Origin: DATFDN01 sp035685165
Lineage (GTDB): Bacteria; Pseudomonadota; Alphaproteobacteria; Acetobacterales; Acetobacteraceae
DNA: 64,000 nt
NCBI GenBank assembly: GCA_035685165.1
Contig: DASRBI010000009.1
Coordinates: forward strand, 186,001 to 250,000
Direction: 5' to 3'
Shown: piece after piece, positions 8,610 to 17,712 of the stretch
Layout of the letters: each line of letters begins with the position of its first letter
Numbering within the stretch: the first letter of the stretch is position 1
Made by a program: the position numbers and the translations under genes
The notes under the pieces: model-generated
The model's database searches: none
Told to the model about the DNA's origin: nothing
The model's input: the letters and a program-made list of their open reading frames with translations, nothing else

Positions 8610-8878
8610 GGTCGGGGTTCGCCCGGCTTGTAGACGGCGATCAGCCGGTCGGTCGCGGTATCGCGCACGACGTTGAGGAAGCGCCCGCAGCCGTGAAGGT
8701 GCCACCAGCGTTCCGCGTGCTCCCCTTTCGGGTTGTCGCGCCAGTGGAGATAAGCGGCCCAGGTTTCGTCGCTCGCCGCGGCGGGATCGGCCGGACGCGC
8801 GATGTGGGCCTGTCCGGCGTAGCGGAATTCGATCTCGGGCCGCTCCATCGCGCAGAACGGGCAGCGGATCAGCAGCAT
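8606..8878 (-). CDS. soxD: Sarcosine oxidase delta subunit
   Basis: This 90-residue zinc-binding subunit starts LIRCPFC and has the second ligand block HLHGCGRFLNVVRDT. Between them lies the FRYAGQAHIARP block and the WAAYLHWRDNPKG motif, typical of SoxD. The Gly that normally follows CPxC is Ala here. It starts one base after the soxB stop and its own stop overlaps the soxA GTG, so the four genes should be translated together. Confidence 0.95.
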   Translation of the reverse strand: MLLIRCPFCAMERPEIEFRYAGQAHIARPADPAAASDETWAAYLHWRDNPKGEHAERWWHLHGCGRFLNVVRDTATDRLIAVYKPGEPRP

Positions 8879-8879
8879 C

Positions 8880-10133
8880 TCAGTGTGCCACCGCCGCAGC
8901 CGCCGACTCGTTCACCAGCCCCCCGGTGCGGAATCTTTCGAGCCAGAACGGCGCGGCGATCGGATGCGGCGTGCCGGTGGCGAGCGTGTACGCGAACACA
9001 TGGCCCGAACCGGGTGTGGCCTTGAACCCGCCGGTGCCCCAGCCGCAATTGACGAACAAGCCGGGGACCGGCGTCGCTCCTATGATCGGCGAGCGGTCGG
9101 GTGACAGATCGACGATGCCGCCCCAATTCCTGAGCATCCTCAGCCGCCGCACGATTGGGAACAGCTCGCACACCGCCTCCAGCGTGTGCGAGGAGACATG
9201 CAGCGCGCCCGCCTGGCTGTAGGAGGGATAGGCGTCGGTGCCGGCGCCGATTACGAGCTCGCCCTTGTCCGACTGCGACATATAGGCGTGGATGGTGTTG
9301 GACATCACGACGCACGGCATCACCGGCTTAACCGGCTCCGAGACGAGCGCCTGCAACGGGAAACTTTCCAACGGCATCCGCACGCCCGCCATCGCCATCA
9401 GGACGCTCGTGTGACCGGCGGCGACGACGCCGATGCGCGGCGCGACGATCGGGCCACGGGAGGTCTCCACGCCCACGACCTCGCCCCCCGGCGCGCGCCG
9501 GATCGCCGTCACCGCGCAGTTCTCGATGATGTCCACGCCGAGCGAATCAGCCGCGCGCGCGAACCCCCATGCCACCGCGTCGTGCCGCGCCGTGCCGCCG
9601 CGCCGCTGCAGCGCCGCGCCGAGCACCGGATAGCGGATGGCGGGCGAGACGTTCAGGATCGGACAGAACGAATTCGCCTCCGCTGGCGTGAGCCATTCGT
9701 TGTCGATGCCGGCGAGCCGGTTGGCGTGGATGTGGCGCTTCGCCACCATCACGTCGTGGCGACTGTGCGCCAGCATCATCACGCCGCGCGGCGAGTACAT
9801 GACATTGTAATTCAGCTCGCCCGCCAGGCCTTCCCATAGCTTGAGCGAGTGCTCATAGATCGCCTGGCTTGCCGGCCAGAGATAGTTTGAGCGGATGATC
9901 GTGGTGTTGCGGCCGGTGTTGCCGCCACCGATCCAGCCCTTCTCCAGCACGGCGATGTCGCGGAGCCCGTGCTCCTTGGCGAGGTAATAGGCGGTCGCCA
10001 GCCCGTGCCCGCCGCCGCCGATTATCAGCGCTTGGTAGCGAGGCTTGGGTGCCGCCTCCCGCCATTGCGGCGTCCAGCCGGCGTTGCCGGACACGGCTTG
10101 TCTCAAGAGCGCGATGATCGAGAATTGCTTCAC
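8880..10133 (-). CDS. soxB: Sarcosine oxidase beta subunit
   Basis: This flavoprotein subunit carries noncovalent FAD and covalent FMN and oxidises sarcosine. From the GTG at 10133 (MKQFSIIALLRQAV) it is 417 residues, the normal SoxB size; the frame is open to 10298, but the extra part has no family character. The FAD fold is ALIIGGGGHGLATAYYLAKE. The GNTGRNTTIIRSNYLW block is diagnostic of SoxB, and GTARHDAVAWG contains the His (H184) expected to hold FMN. It is the first gene of soxBDAG and is divergent from the hydantoinase gene, with a shared upstream region of about 145-175 bases where no clear consensus promoter stands out. Confidence 0.95.
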   Translation of the reverse strand: MKQFSIIALLRQAVSGNAGWTPQWREAAPKPRYQALIIGGGGHGLATAYYLAKEHGLRDIAVLEKGWIGGGNTGRNTTIIRSNYLWPASQAIYEHSLKLWEGLAGELNYNVMYSPRGVMMLAHSRHDVMVAKRHIHANRLAGIDNEWLTPAEANSFCPILNVSPAIRYPVLGAALQRRGGTARHDAVAWGFARAADSLGVDIIENCAVTAIRRAPGGEVVGVETSRGPIVAPRIGVVAAGHTSVLMAMAGVRMPLESFPLQALVSEPVKPVMPCVVMSNTIHAYMSQSDKGELVIGAGTDAYPSYSQAGALHVSSHTLEAVCELFPIVRRLRMLRNWGGIVDLSPDRSPIIGATPVPGLFVNCGWGTGGFKATPGSGHVFAYTLATGTPHPIAAPFWLERFRTGGLVNESAAAAVAH

Positions 10134-10306
10134 GGCAGGAAAGAAGCTGTTTCGCTCAGCACCCTGGCGCGCGGGAGCGGGGCCGTCAAACAGCGCCGAG
10201 CCGCAAGCGGGCCTTGCCAGGACCATCGATAGATGACGAACTAACCCCGCGCGCGCCTGCGGGGGCCTCGCACACGATGATTGTGACGGAAGGAGCATCG
10301 CTGCTC

Positions 10307-13300
10307 ATGCCGGCAAGCAACTGCCGTATCGGCTTCGACATCGGCGGCACGTTCACCGACTTCGTGCTGCTCGATCCGGCGCAAAACGAGATAAGGCTGC
10401 ACAAGTGCCTCACCACGCCGCACGATCCGGCCGAGGGCGCGCTGCGGGGGCTCGCCGAACTGATCGCGGCGGCGGGGCTTACGCTCGGCGATGTCGGCGA
10501 GCTGGTGCACGGCACGACGCTCGTTACCAACGCGCTGATCGAGCGGCGCGGCGCGCGGCTTGCGCTGCTCACCACGCGCGGCTTCCGTGACATCCTAGAG
10601 ATGGGCACCGAGCAGCGGTACGATATTTACGACCTGTTTCTGCAATTCCCCGATCCGCTCGTGCCACGACGGCACCGGATCGAGATCACCGAACGCATGG
10701 ACCGCGACGGCCGCGTTCTGGAGCCGCTTGACGAGGCGGAGCTCCGCGCTTCCGTGCGACGACTGGCGGCGGAGGGCATAGAGGCGGTCGCCGTGTGTTT
10801 CCTGCACGCCTATCGCAATCAAGCGCATGAACGCCGCGCCGCCGAGATCATCCGTGAGATCGCGCCGCAGCTCGCCGTGTCGCTGTCGAGCGAGGTGGTG
10901 GCGGAACTGTGGGAATACCAACGCTGCGTCACCACCTGCGCCAACGCCTATGTGCAGCCGCTGGTGACGACCTACCTCCGCAAGCTGGAGACCGCGCTGC
11001 GCGCCGGCGGCTTCCGCGGCGCGCTGCGGATGATGCACTCGGCGGGCGGGCTGTTGTCCGCCGAGACGGCGCGCGCCTTTCCGATCCGGCTGTTGGAGAG
11101 CGGACCGGCGGGTGGCGGGCTGGCGAGCGCCTTTTTCGGCGCAGCCGTCGGCAAGGCCGACGTGATTTCGTTCGACATGGGTGGCACTACCGCCAAGGCT
11201 TGCCTGATCGAAGCGGGCGAGGCGGCGATCGCGCCGATGATGGAGGCGGCGCGCGTGCACCGGTTCAAGAAAGGCTCGGGCCTGCCGATCAAGGCGCCGG
11301 TGATCGACATGATCGAGATCGGCGCGGGCGGCGGCTCGATCGCGGCGATCGACGAGCACGGGCTGCTGCGCGTCGGCCCCCGCTCGGCGGGTGCCGATCC
11401 GGGGCCGGCCTGCTACGGGCTCGGCGGCACCGAGCCCACCGTGACCGACGCCAATTTGCTCCTCGGCTACTACGATCCGGGCTTCTTCCTCGGCGGACGC
11501 ATGGCGCTCGATCGCGATGCCGCCGAGCGTGCGCTTGCCGCCGTGGGCGGGAAGCTCGGCTTGTCGGCGCTGGAGACCGCCTGGGGCATTCACCGCATGG
11601 TGGTCGAGAGCATGGCAGCGGCGGCGCGGATTCACATCGTCGAGCGCGGCAAGGATCCGCGCCGTTACGCGATGGTCGGCTTCGGCGGTGCCGGACCCGC
11701 GCACGCGGCCGAAGTGGCGCGCGTGCTCGGCGTGCGCCAGGTGCTGATCCCGCCCGCATCGGGCGCGGCGTCGGCGCTGGGCTTCCTCGCCGCGCCGCTT
11801 TCGTTCGAGCAGGTGCGGAGCCGCCCGATCGGGCTTGCCGCCGCCGACGCGCCGCAGGTGATCGAGACGATCCTGACCGAACTTGAACGAGAGGCCAGGG
11901 AGAAGCTGATCGCAGCCGGCGTGACGGCGGACATCGTGAGCGAACGCTCGGCCGACATGCGGCTCGAAGGCCAGATGCACGAGATCAATGTCGCGCTGCC
12001 CGCCGGACGCATCACGGCGGAGCAGATCGGCGCGATCCGCGCCGCGTTCGCCCAAGCGTACGCGGCGCGCTACAGTACGGTCTATGAGGGCGTGGGCGTG
12101 CAAGTCATCTCGCTGCGCGTCCGTTGCCGCGGCCCCTTCCCCGCCCTGTCGCTGACCGAGGCGGGCGGGCGGAGCGACGCGCCGCCGCGCAAGGGGACGC
12201 GGCCCGCCTGGTTCGGCGGGGGCCTGATCGAGGTGCCGGTGTTCGACCGTTACGCGCTGCACCCCGGCATGTCGATCGCCGGACCGGCGATCGTCGAGGA
12301 GCGCGAAGCGACCACCATCATTCCGCCGGGCGATACGCTGAGCGTCGATGCGAGCGGCACGCTTTCGATCGCGGTCGGCATCGCCGAAGCGGCGCCGGCG
12401 CGCGTGACCGAAGCGACGCCCGTCGCCGAGGCCGCCGCCGCGATCGAGGCTGATCCGATCGCGCTCGAAATCATGTGGAGCCGGCTGGTCACGGTGGTCG
12501 AGGAGATGTGGCAAACCATCTGCCGCACCGCCTTCAGCCTGATCGTCTCCGAGGCGCAGGACTTCGCCTGCGACCTTCTGGACGCTTCGGGCGAGAGCCT
12601 TGCCCATTCGCCACGCGCGATGCCGGTGTTCAACCTGACGCTGCCGCGGGCGGTGAAGGCGCTGCTCGTGAAATTCCCCCCGGAGACGCTTCGCCCCGGC
12701 GACGTGCTTATCACCAACGACCCCTGGCTCTGCGCCGGGCATTTGTTCGACATCGCGGTGGTGACCCCGGTGTTCCGCGCGGGGCGCCTGGTCGCGCTCA
12801 CCGGCACGGTGGGTCATGTGGGCGACATCGGCGGCACCAAGGACAGTCTGCGCGCGCGCGAGATTTTCGAGGAAGGCATCCAGATCCCGCCGATGAAGCT
12901 GTTTCGCGCCGGGGCGCCGAACGAGGATTTGCTGACGCTAATCGGCGAGAACGTGCGCAAACCGGAGGAGGTGCTGGGCGACATCCACTCCTTCGTCGCC
13001 GCCAACGCGCTCGGCGCCGAAAGGCTGGCGGCGTTCATGGACGAATACGGGATGCACGATTTGCGCGGACTGGCACAGGTAGTGCAGACGCGCGCCGAGC
13101 AGGCGATGCGGGCGGCGATCCGCGCCTTGCCGGATGGCGTTTACCATTCCGAAGTTTGGAACAATCCGCTCGGCGAGAAGCTGCGCTATCCGCTCAAGAT
13201 CACCATCGCGGGCGACGAGGCCGAGCTCGACTTCGCGGGCGCGCCGGCGCAACTGCCGCAAGGCGGCCTGAACTGCACGTTCAGCTACACGGCAGCGCAT

Positions 13301-14119
13301 GCCTCCTATCCGGTCAAGTGCATGCTGTCGCCCGAGATCCGCAGCAATGCCGGATGCTACCGGCCGCTGACGGTGAAGGCGCCGGAGGGCTCGGTGCTGA
13401 ACTGCGAGCGGCCCGCCTCGGTCAATCTGCGCACGCGCGTCGGCTGGTACATCGCGCCCAACATTTTCCGCGCTCTCGCCGACGTGGCGCCCAATCGGGT
13501 GCAGGCGGCGACCGGGCTGCCGGTGGCGGTGAACCTGTATGGCCGCGACGAAACCGGCGCGGTCTATGCCGATCATTTCTTTATGGGCGCGGGCCAGGGC
13601 GCCTCGGCGCACGGCGACGGCAAATCGGCGCTGCTTTATCCGACCTCGGCGGCCAATACCTCGGTCGAGCTGATCGAAAGCCGCGCGCCGGTGCTGGTGC
13701 TGGAAAAGGGCTACGTCACCGATTCGGGCGGCGCGGGCCGCCATCGCGGCGGGCTCGGCGTGCGGATGCGGCTTCGCAAGCTGCGCGACGACGGTTTGCC
13801 GATGCTCGCCTCGGTCTATCCCGAAGGTGTCGGCGTGACGCTGGAGGGGCTGCACGGCGGCAAGGCGGGCGGCGCGGTGCATGGATTTGTGCTTGATCTG
13901 GCCGGCAATGTGGTGCGGGATTGCGGCACGGGGGAGCTGGTCACGCTCACCGGCACCGACCGCATCGTGGAAATCCAGCTTGCGGGCGGGGCCGGGTACG
14001 GCAACCCGCGCGAGCGCGCCGCCGAACTGGTGCGCAGGGATGTGGCGGAGGGATATGTTTCCCCCGAAATGGCCGCACGCGAATACGGGACGCGCCTGGT
14101 GGAACAGGCGGCGGAGTAG
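10307..14119 (+). CDS. Fused hydantoinase A/B (5-oxoprolinase/N-methylhydantoinase family)
   Basis: This is an ATP-dependent cyclic-amide hydrolase of about 1270 residues with both subunits in one chain. The HyuA half begins RIGFDIGGTFTDFVLLD (ATPase fold) and includes HGTTLVTNALIERRG and DMGGTTAKACLIE. The HyuB half begins near residue 716 (ADPIALEIMWSRL) and includes LAHSPRAMPVFNLTLPRAV and NDPWLCAGHLFDI. An Ala/Glu-rich linker of about 30 residues joins them. I chose the ATG at 10307 because GGAAGGAG lies about 11 bases before it; the ATG at 10277 is possible. Known substrates are 5-oxoproline, N-methylhydantoin and hydantoins. The divergent sarcosine oxidase operon argues for N-methylhydantoin, the route from creatinine to sarcosine, but this is inference. 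An OPT transporter follows by 15 bases. Confidence 0.9.
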   Translation: MPASNCRIGFDIGGTFTDFVLLDPAQNEIRLHKCLTTPHDPAEGALRGLAELIAAAGLTLGDVGELVHGTTLVTNALIERRGARLALLTTRGFRDILEMGTEQRYDIYDLFLQFPDPLVPRRHRIEITERMDRDGRVLEPLDEAELRASVRRLAAEGIEAVAVCFLHAYRNQAHERRAAEIIREIAPQLAVSLSSEVVAELWEYQRCVTTCANAYVQPLVTTYLRKLETALRAGGFRGALRMMHSAGGLLSAETARAFPIRLLESGPAGGGLASAFFGAAVGKADVISFDMGGTTAKACLIEAGEAAIAPMMEAARVHRFKKGSGLPIKAPVIDMIEIGAGGGSIAAIDEHGLLRVGPRSAGADPGPACYGLGGTEPTVTDANLLLGYYDPGFFLGGRMALDRDAAERALAAVGGKLGLSALETAWGIHRMVVESMAAAARIHIVERGKDPRRYAMVGFGGAGPAHAAEVARVLGVRQVLIPPASGAASALGFLAAPLSFEQVRSRPIGLAAADAPQVIETILTELEREAREKLIAAGVTADIVSERSADMRLEGQMHEINVALPAGRITAEQIGAIRAAFAQAYAARYSTVYEGVGVQVISLRVRCRGPFPALSLTEAGGRSDAPPRKGTRPAWFGGGLIEVPVFDRYALHPGMSIAGPAIVEEREATTIIPPGDTLSVDASGTLSIAVGIAEAAPARVTEATPVAEAAAAIEADPIALEIMWSRLVTVVEEMWQTICRTAFSLIVSEAQDFACDLLDASGESLAHSPRAMPVFNLTLPRAVKALLVKFPPETLRPGDVLITNDPWLCAGHLFDIAVVTPVFRAGRLVALTGTVGHVGDIGGTKDSLRAREIFEEGIQIPPMKLFRAGAPNEDLLTLIGENVRKPEEVLGDIHSFVAANALGAERLAAFMDEYGMHDLRGLAQVVQTRAEQAMRAAIRALPDGVYHSEVWNNPLGEKLRYPLKITIAGDEAELDFAGAPAQLPQGGLNCTFSYTAAHASYPVKCMLSPEIRSNAGCYRPLTVKAPEGSVLNCERPASVNLRTRVGWYIAPNIFRALADVAPNRVQAATGLPVAVNLYGRDETGAVYADHFFMGAGQGASAHGDGKSALLYPTSAANTSVELIESRAPVLVLEKGYVTDSGGAGRHRGGLGVRMRLRKLRDDGLPMLASVYPEGVGVTLEGLHGGKAGGAVHGFVLDLAGNVVRDCGTGELVTLTGTDRIVEIQLAGGAGYGNPRERAAELVRRDVAEGYVSPEMAAREYGTRLVEQAAE

Positions 14120-14134
14120 GAAAGGGCCGAGTTC

Positions 14135-15784
14135 ATGAGCGATATCGTCGCGCCGCAAAGGCTGGATACCGCGGAGCCCGCCACCCGCACGCATCCTCGG
14201 TTCTTCGAGGCCGCTGCCCTGCTGCTGATCGCGCCGCTTTGCGTGGTGGGCGCAATCATCGGCGTGCAGCTTATCGTCACGCTCGGCATCACCGCCAACA
14301 CCTCGCTGATCGGCGCGCTGGCGGCGATGGGGCTGGCGCGCGTCCCGTTCCGCGCGTTCGCGCGTTACCGTTCCATCCATGTGCAGAACCTCGCGCAAAG
14401 CGCGATCTCGGCGGCGACCTTCGGCGCCGGGAACAGCTTGATGCTGCCGATCGGCATCCCGTTCGTGCTAGGACGCGCCGACCTAATCTTGCCGATGCTG
14501 GCGGGCGTGTTCCTCGCCATGCTGATCGACGCCATGATGCTCTACCGGATGTTCGATTCCGAGGTGTTCCCGGCATCCGGCGCCTGGCCGCCCGGTGCGG
14601 CGGCAGCCGAGGCGATCCGCGCCGGCGACGAGGGGGGACGCAAGGCGGCGATCCTCGGCGTCGGCGTGGCGGTGGGCGTGCTCGGCAACTGGCTGGCCGC
14701 AGTGCCGATGTCCGCTTTCGGCGTCGCCTTTATCGGCAATATCTGGGCGCTGACGATGTTCGGTGTCGGCCTGCTGGTGCGCGGCTATTCGGGCCTCTTG
14801 TTCAACCACCCGGCATTCGCGGGCATCTTTCCGGGCGGCGATATCAACAAGGCCTATGTGCCGCACGGGATGATGGTAGGCGCGGGGGTGGTGGCGCTGA
14901 TCCAGGTAGGGATCATCATCATGCGCCGCCATGCGGTGGTGCCCGAGGGAACGGCGGGACCCAGCGGGGCGGCGGTGCGCCGCACGCTCGGCCTCGGCGT
15001 TCTCGCCTACCTGGTTGTCGCGGTGATCATCGCGGCCTCGGGCGGGCTGGCGGCTGGCCTCACTACGCCGATGCTGATCGGGTTTATTCTTTACGCGGCG
15101 TTCGCTGCGCTGGTGCACGAACTGATCGTCGGCCTGTCGGCGATGCATTCGGGCTGGTTCCCCGCGTTCGCGGTGGCGCTGATTACGCTCGTGATCGGGA
15201 TGCTGATCGGTTTTCCGCCGGTCGCGCTGGCGCTCCTGGTCGGGTTCTCAGCCGCCACCGGTCCGGCCTTCGCCGACATGGGCTACGACTTGAAGGCGGG
15301 GTTCATGCTGCGTGGCAACGGCGCCGACCCGGCCTTCGAGCACGACGGGCGGCGCCAGCAGCTCTTCGCGGCGATGTTCGCCTTGGTGGTGGCGGGTATC
15401 GTGGTGTACCTGTCGTACGAAGGTTATTTTGCCCGAAACCTCGTCGCCCCCGTCGCTCGCGTCTATGTCGCCACCATCAAGGCGGGCGCTTCGGCGAGCG
15501 TCGCCTGGTCGCTGCTGATCTGGGCCATACCCGGCGCTGTTTTGCAATTCGTGGGCGGGCCGCGGCGGCAGATCGGCGTGCTGTTTGCGACCGGCCTGTT
15601 GATCCTGTCGCCGGTCGCGGGCTGGGCGGTGATCGCGGGTATCCTGTGCCGAATCGTATGGGAACGGCTGCCCGGCAAAGGCGGCGCGGAATCGATGCAG
15701 ATATTCGGCGCCGGAGTGATCGCGGGCGACGCGCTGTTCGGGTTCTTCTCCTCGGTTTGGAAGAACTTCGCGGCGCGCGCCTAG
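14135..15784 (+). CDS. OPT/YSL family transporter
   Basis: This is an inner-membrane carrier of 549 residues with about 14 hydrophobic segments. It is recognised as oligopeptide-transporter (OPT) family from the glycine-rich membrane segments, the SIHVQNLAQSAISAATFGAGN block in the first third and the FPGGDINKAYVPHGMM block. OPT/YSL members carry small peptides or peptide-like chelates. It lies 15 bases after the fused hydantoinase and is probably co-transcribed with it, so it may import that enzyme's substrate. Confidence 0.85.
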   Translation: MSDIVAPQRLDTAEPATRTHPRFFEAAALLLIAPLCVVGAIIGVQLIVTLGITANTSLIGALAAMGLARVPFRAFARYRSIHVQNLAQSAISAATFGAGNSLMLPIGIPFVLGRADLILPMLAGVFLAMLIDAMMLYRMFDSEVFPASGAWPPGAAAAEAIRAGDEGGRKAAILGVGVAVGVLGNWLAAVPMSAFGVAFIGNIWALTMFGVGLLVRGYSGLLFNHPAFAGIFPGGDINKAYVPHGMMVGAGVVALIQVGIIIMRRHAVVPEGTAGPSGAAVRRTLGLGVLAYLVVAVIIAASGGLAAGLTTPMLIGFILYAAFAALVHELIVGLSAMHSGWFPAFAVALITLVIGMLIGFPPVALALLVGFSAATGPAFADMGYDLKAGFMLRGNGADPAFEHDGRRQQLFAAMFALVVAGIVVYLSYEGYFARNLVAPVARVYVATIKAGASASVAWSLLIWAIPGAVLQFVGGPRRQIGVLFATGLLILSPVAGWAVIAGILCRIVWERLPGKGGAESMQIFGAGVIAGDALFGFFSSVWKNFAARA

Positions 15785-16072
15785 CGCGGCGTCCGCACCC
15801 GCAGCGCAGAGCTGGTCATAATGGGCTCCCGTTGCAACGCCATGCCAAGGAAAGCATTGCGGTTGGTCGGTGAACCTAGAGAATCCACGTGCGGAACTCT
15901 GGAACTATTTGCGTTTCGTGGATCCCCGTTCCGCGCTGTCGCGAGGACAAGCTTGGCGGGTATGGTGGTTTGCTGGACACGGCTTATTTCCAGTCAGCGC
16001 GAATGTGCGCTAACCTTCCTCGCTCCCGCTTGCGGAAGAGGCCAGCGCGCCGGATGAGCACGCGCAGCACGC
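15785..16072. other. Intergenic space with a weak hairpin
   Basis: No gene is seen between the OPT transporter and the convergent kdoO. Bases 16016-16039 can fold as CTTCC...GGAAG with an inner CGCTCCCGCTTGCGG stretch. It is a degenerate version of the GC-rich hairpins common between proteobacterial genes, and may act as a two-way transcription end. Confidence 0.3.
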
Positions 16073-16978
16073 TCAAACCAACGCCCGCCCGGTCATCCGC
16101 TCCAAAACCCGCACCGGCGCGCTGGCTGGATCGCCCATCGCCTCAATCGGCAAATAAAACGTCTGCTCCAGCGCGCAGTGCCCCGCCAACGCCGCGTGCA
16201 GCACCTGATCGGTGAAGCAGGCCCATGTGCTGCCGGCCGGAAAGCTCACCTCCGCGCGCGGGCTGACCGCTTGCCACGCGGCATCGAACTTACCGAGATC
16301 ATGCAGCCCCAGCATCAGATGATCATAGCCGCTGCGCCGGGACTTGGTGAGGCCCGCAAGCTGCAACAGCCGCGCGCTGCCCGGCAAGGCGGGCCGCACC
16401 TTAGGCGCAAACCGCGCCGCGTAGCGCGCGAAATCCTCGCCGACCCGCCAGGCGCGGGGCGCGCCGTCGGGGGCGATGTTGGAAAAGAGCCGCAGGATGC
16501 GCCGCCCCCGCATCGGCCGGCTCGGGAACGCATCCACGTGCAAAAGCCGGTCGTCATGGCGGGGCGAATAGTGCCGCCCGGCGATCTCGACGGGACGGAA
16601 GCTTGTGCGCGCACGCTCCAGATGCGGCGCGTAGCCCGGCAGCAAATCGGAGAGCAGCCGCGCCGCACCCCGACCGAACCGCTCCATCATCGCCGCGAGC
16701 CGCGCCGCCTCGTCGCCCGTCAGACTAAGGTTCTGCGCCGCGCCCTGCGCGGGATCGAGGCTGATATTCTTGCGCGCCGCGCCTGCCGCGTCTTGCTTCA
16801 AGAGCGGCAGCTCCTCCTCGGTCGGGCGGAAGGCAAGCGCAGGGAAATAGAGCACCTTGCCGCCTTCCAGCGCCGCACGCGCGCGCTCTTGCAGACTCGC
16901 GTCGAACGGCCCTTGCCACGCGGAAACCGGCAGCTCCGCCAGCACCTCGGCCGGCGGCATGCGGATCGGCTCATTCAT
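16073..16978 (-). CDS. kdoO: Kdo hydroxylase (KdoO-like)
   Basis: This is a non-haem iron, 2-oxoglutarate-type dioxygenase of 301 residues predicted to hydroxylate 3-deoxy-D-manno-octulosonate in lipid A-core. Recognition rests on the LYFPALAF N-terminal block, NISLDPAQGAAQ, and the metal motif HVDAFPSRP (H147/D149), followed by RRILRLFSNI. A distal His lies in the GHCALEQTFYLP block. The ATG at 16978 overlaps the stop of the phosphatase gene by 8 bases; the frame is open further upstream only as a shadow of that gene. KdoO converts the Kdo distal sugar to Ko, changing the lipopolysaccharide inner core. The family call is firm, the exact substrate inferred. Confidence 0.85.
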   Translation of the reverse strand: MNEPIRMPPAEVLAELPVSAWQGPFDASLQERARAALEGGKVLYFPALAFRPTEEELPLLKQDAAGAARKNISLDPAQGAAQNLSLTGDEAARLAAMMERFGRGAARLLSDLLPGYAPHLERARTSFRPVEIAGRHYSPRHDDRLLHVDAFPSRPMRGRRILRLFSNIAPDGAPRAWRVGEDFARYAARFAPKVRPALPGSARLLQLAGLTKSRRSGYDHLMLGLHDLGKFDAAWQAVSPRAEVSFPAGSTWACFTDQVLHAALAGHCALEQTFYLPIEAMGDPASAPVRVLERMTGRALV

Positions 16979-17642
16979 GGGCGAGCACCCAGTCGTTGAG
17001 GAAACTGGCGATGCCGTTGGCGTGGAAATCGCGCCTGAGCGCGTTCTCGTCGTAGTCCTCGCGCACCCAGTCGAGGAACGGCTTGCGCCCCTCGGCCTCG
17101 CGCGCGAACAACAGGAAGAACGCATCCAGTATGCCAGTGCGCGACTGGCGTATATGGCCGAAGCGCAGGCTGAGCTGTTCGAGCGCCTGGCGTGCGCTGC
17201 CGCCGCGAAGCAGCACCCAGACCCCTGCCGCCAGCCCCGCCCGGTCGGAGCCCGACTTGCAGTGGATCAGCGCCGGGGTCCGCATCGTGCGGTAAATCTG
17301 GTCCAGCCGCAGGATGCGGTCGCGCTGCGGCGCGCCGCGGCTCTCCAACGCCATGTCGATGAAGTCGAGCCCGAGCCGCGCCGCCCGCTCGCGCACAAGC
17401 GCGTCCGATCCGTTCCGGGCCTGTCCGCGCAAGTTGATGACCGTCTTCAGCCCGAGGCGGCGCGTCATCGCCGCGAGCCGCCCGGGCGTGGGATGGTTGC
17501 TGCGGTAGAGGAGCCCGGGCTCCACGGCGGCGAAATTGGTCAGCACCAGGCGGAACACCGCGTGATCCACCAGCAGCGCGTCGATCCAGGCGAGCCGGCG
17601 GCCGCGCGCGGTGCTCAAATCGCCGTGAAAGATGCTGTCCAT
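16971..17642 (-). CDS. Dual-specificity/tyrosine phosphatase-like protein
   Basis: The 223-residue protein has the Cys-based phosphatase loop HCKSGSDRAG (C128, R134, CX5R) and the upstream block GLKTVINLRGQ seen in bacterial DSP/PTP-like proteins. It has no signal peptide. The start is ATG at 17642. It overlaps kdoO by 8 bases and is translated with it, which suggests a role in envelope lipid or lipopolysaccharide phosphate metabolism rather than protein dephosphorylation. The substrate is unknown. Confidence 0.8.
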   Translation of the reverse strand: MDSIFHGDLSTARGRRLAWIDALLVDHAVFRLVLTNFAAVEPGLLYRSNHPTPGRLAAMTRRLGLKTVINLRGQARNGSDALVRERAARLGLDFIDMALESRGAPQRDRILRLDQIYRTMRTPALIHCKSGSDRAGLAAGVWVLLRGGSARQALEQLSLRFGHIRQSRTGILDAFFLLFAREAEGRKPFLDWVREDYDENALRRDFHANGIASFLNDWVLAHE

Positions 17643-17712
17643 GGTAGCGGGTGGATCCTGCGATGGGCAGGGGCTTACAGCATCGCCCGCCCGGCCGCGC
17701 AACCGGGGCGGC

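Noticed and set aside
10134..10276. Leader peptide or riboswitch in the sox-hydantoinase gap
   Set aside because: A very short ATG ACG AAC TAA frame and some GC-rich stems occur, but nothing resembles a known glycine or folate riboswitch.
10595..12817. 740-residue open frame on the minus strand
   Set aside because: It is an antisense shadow of the hydantoinase fusion; the composition is Arg/His/Asp-rich and no family motif is present.
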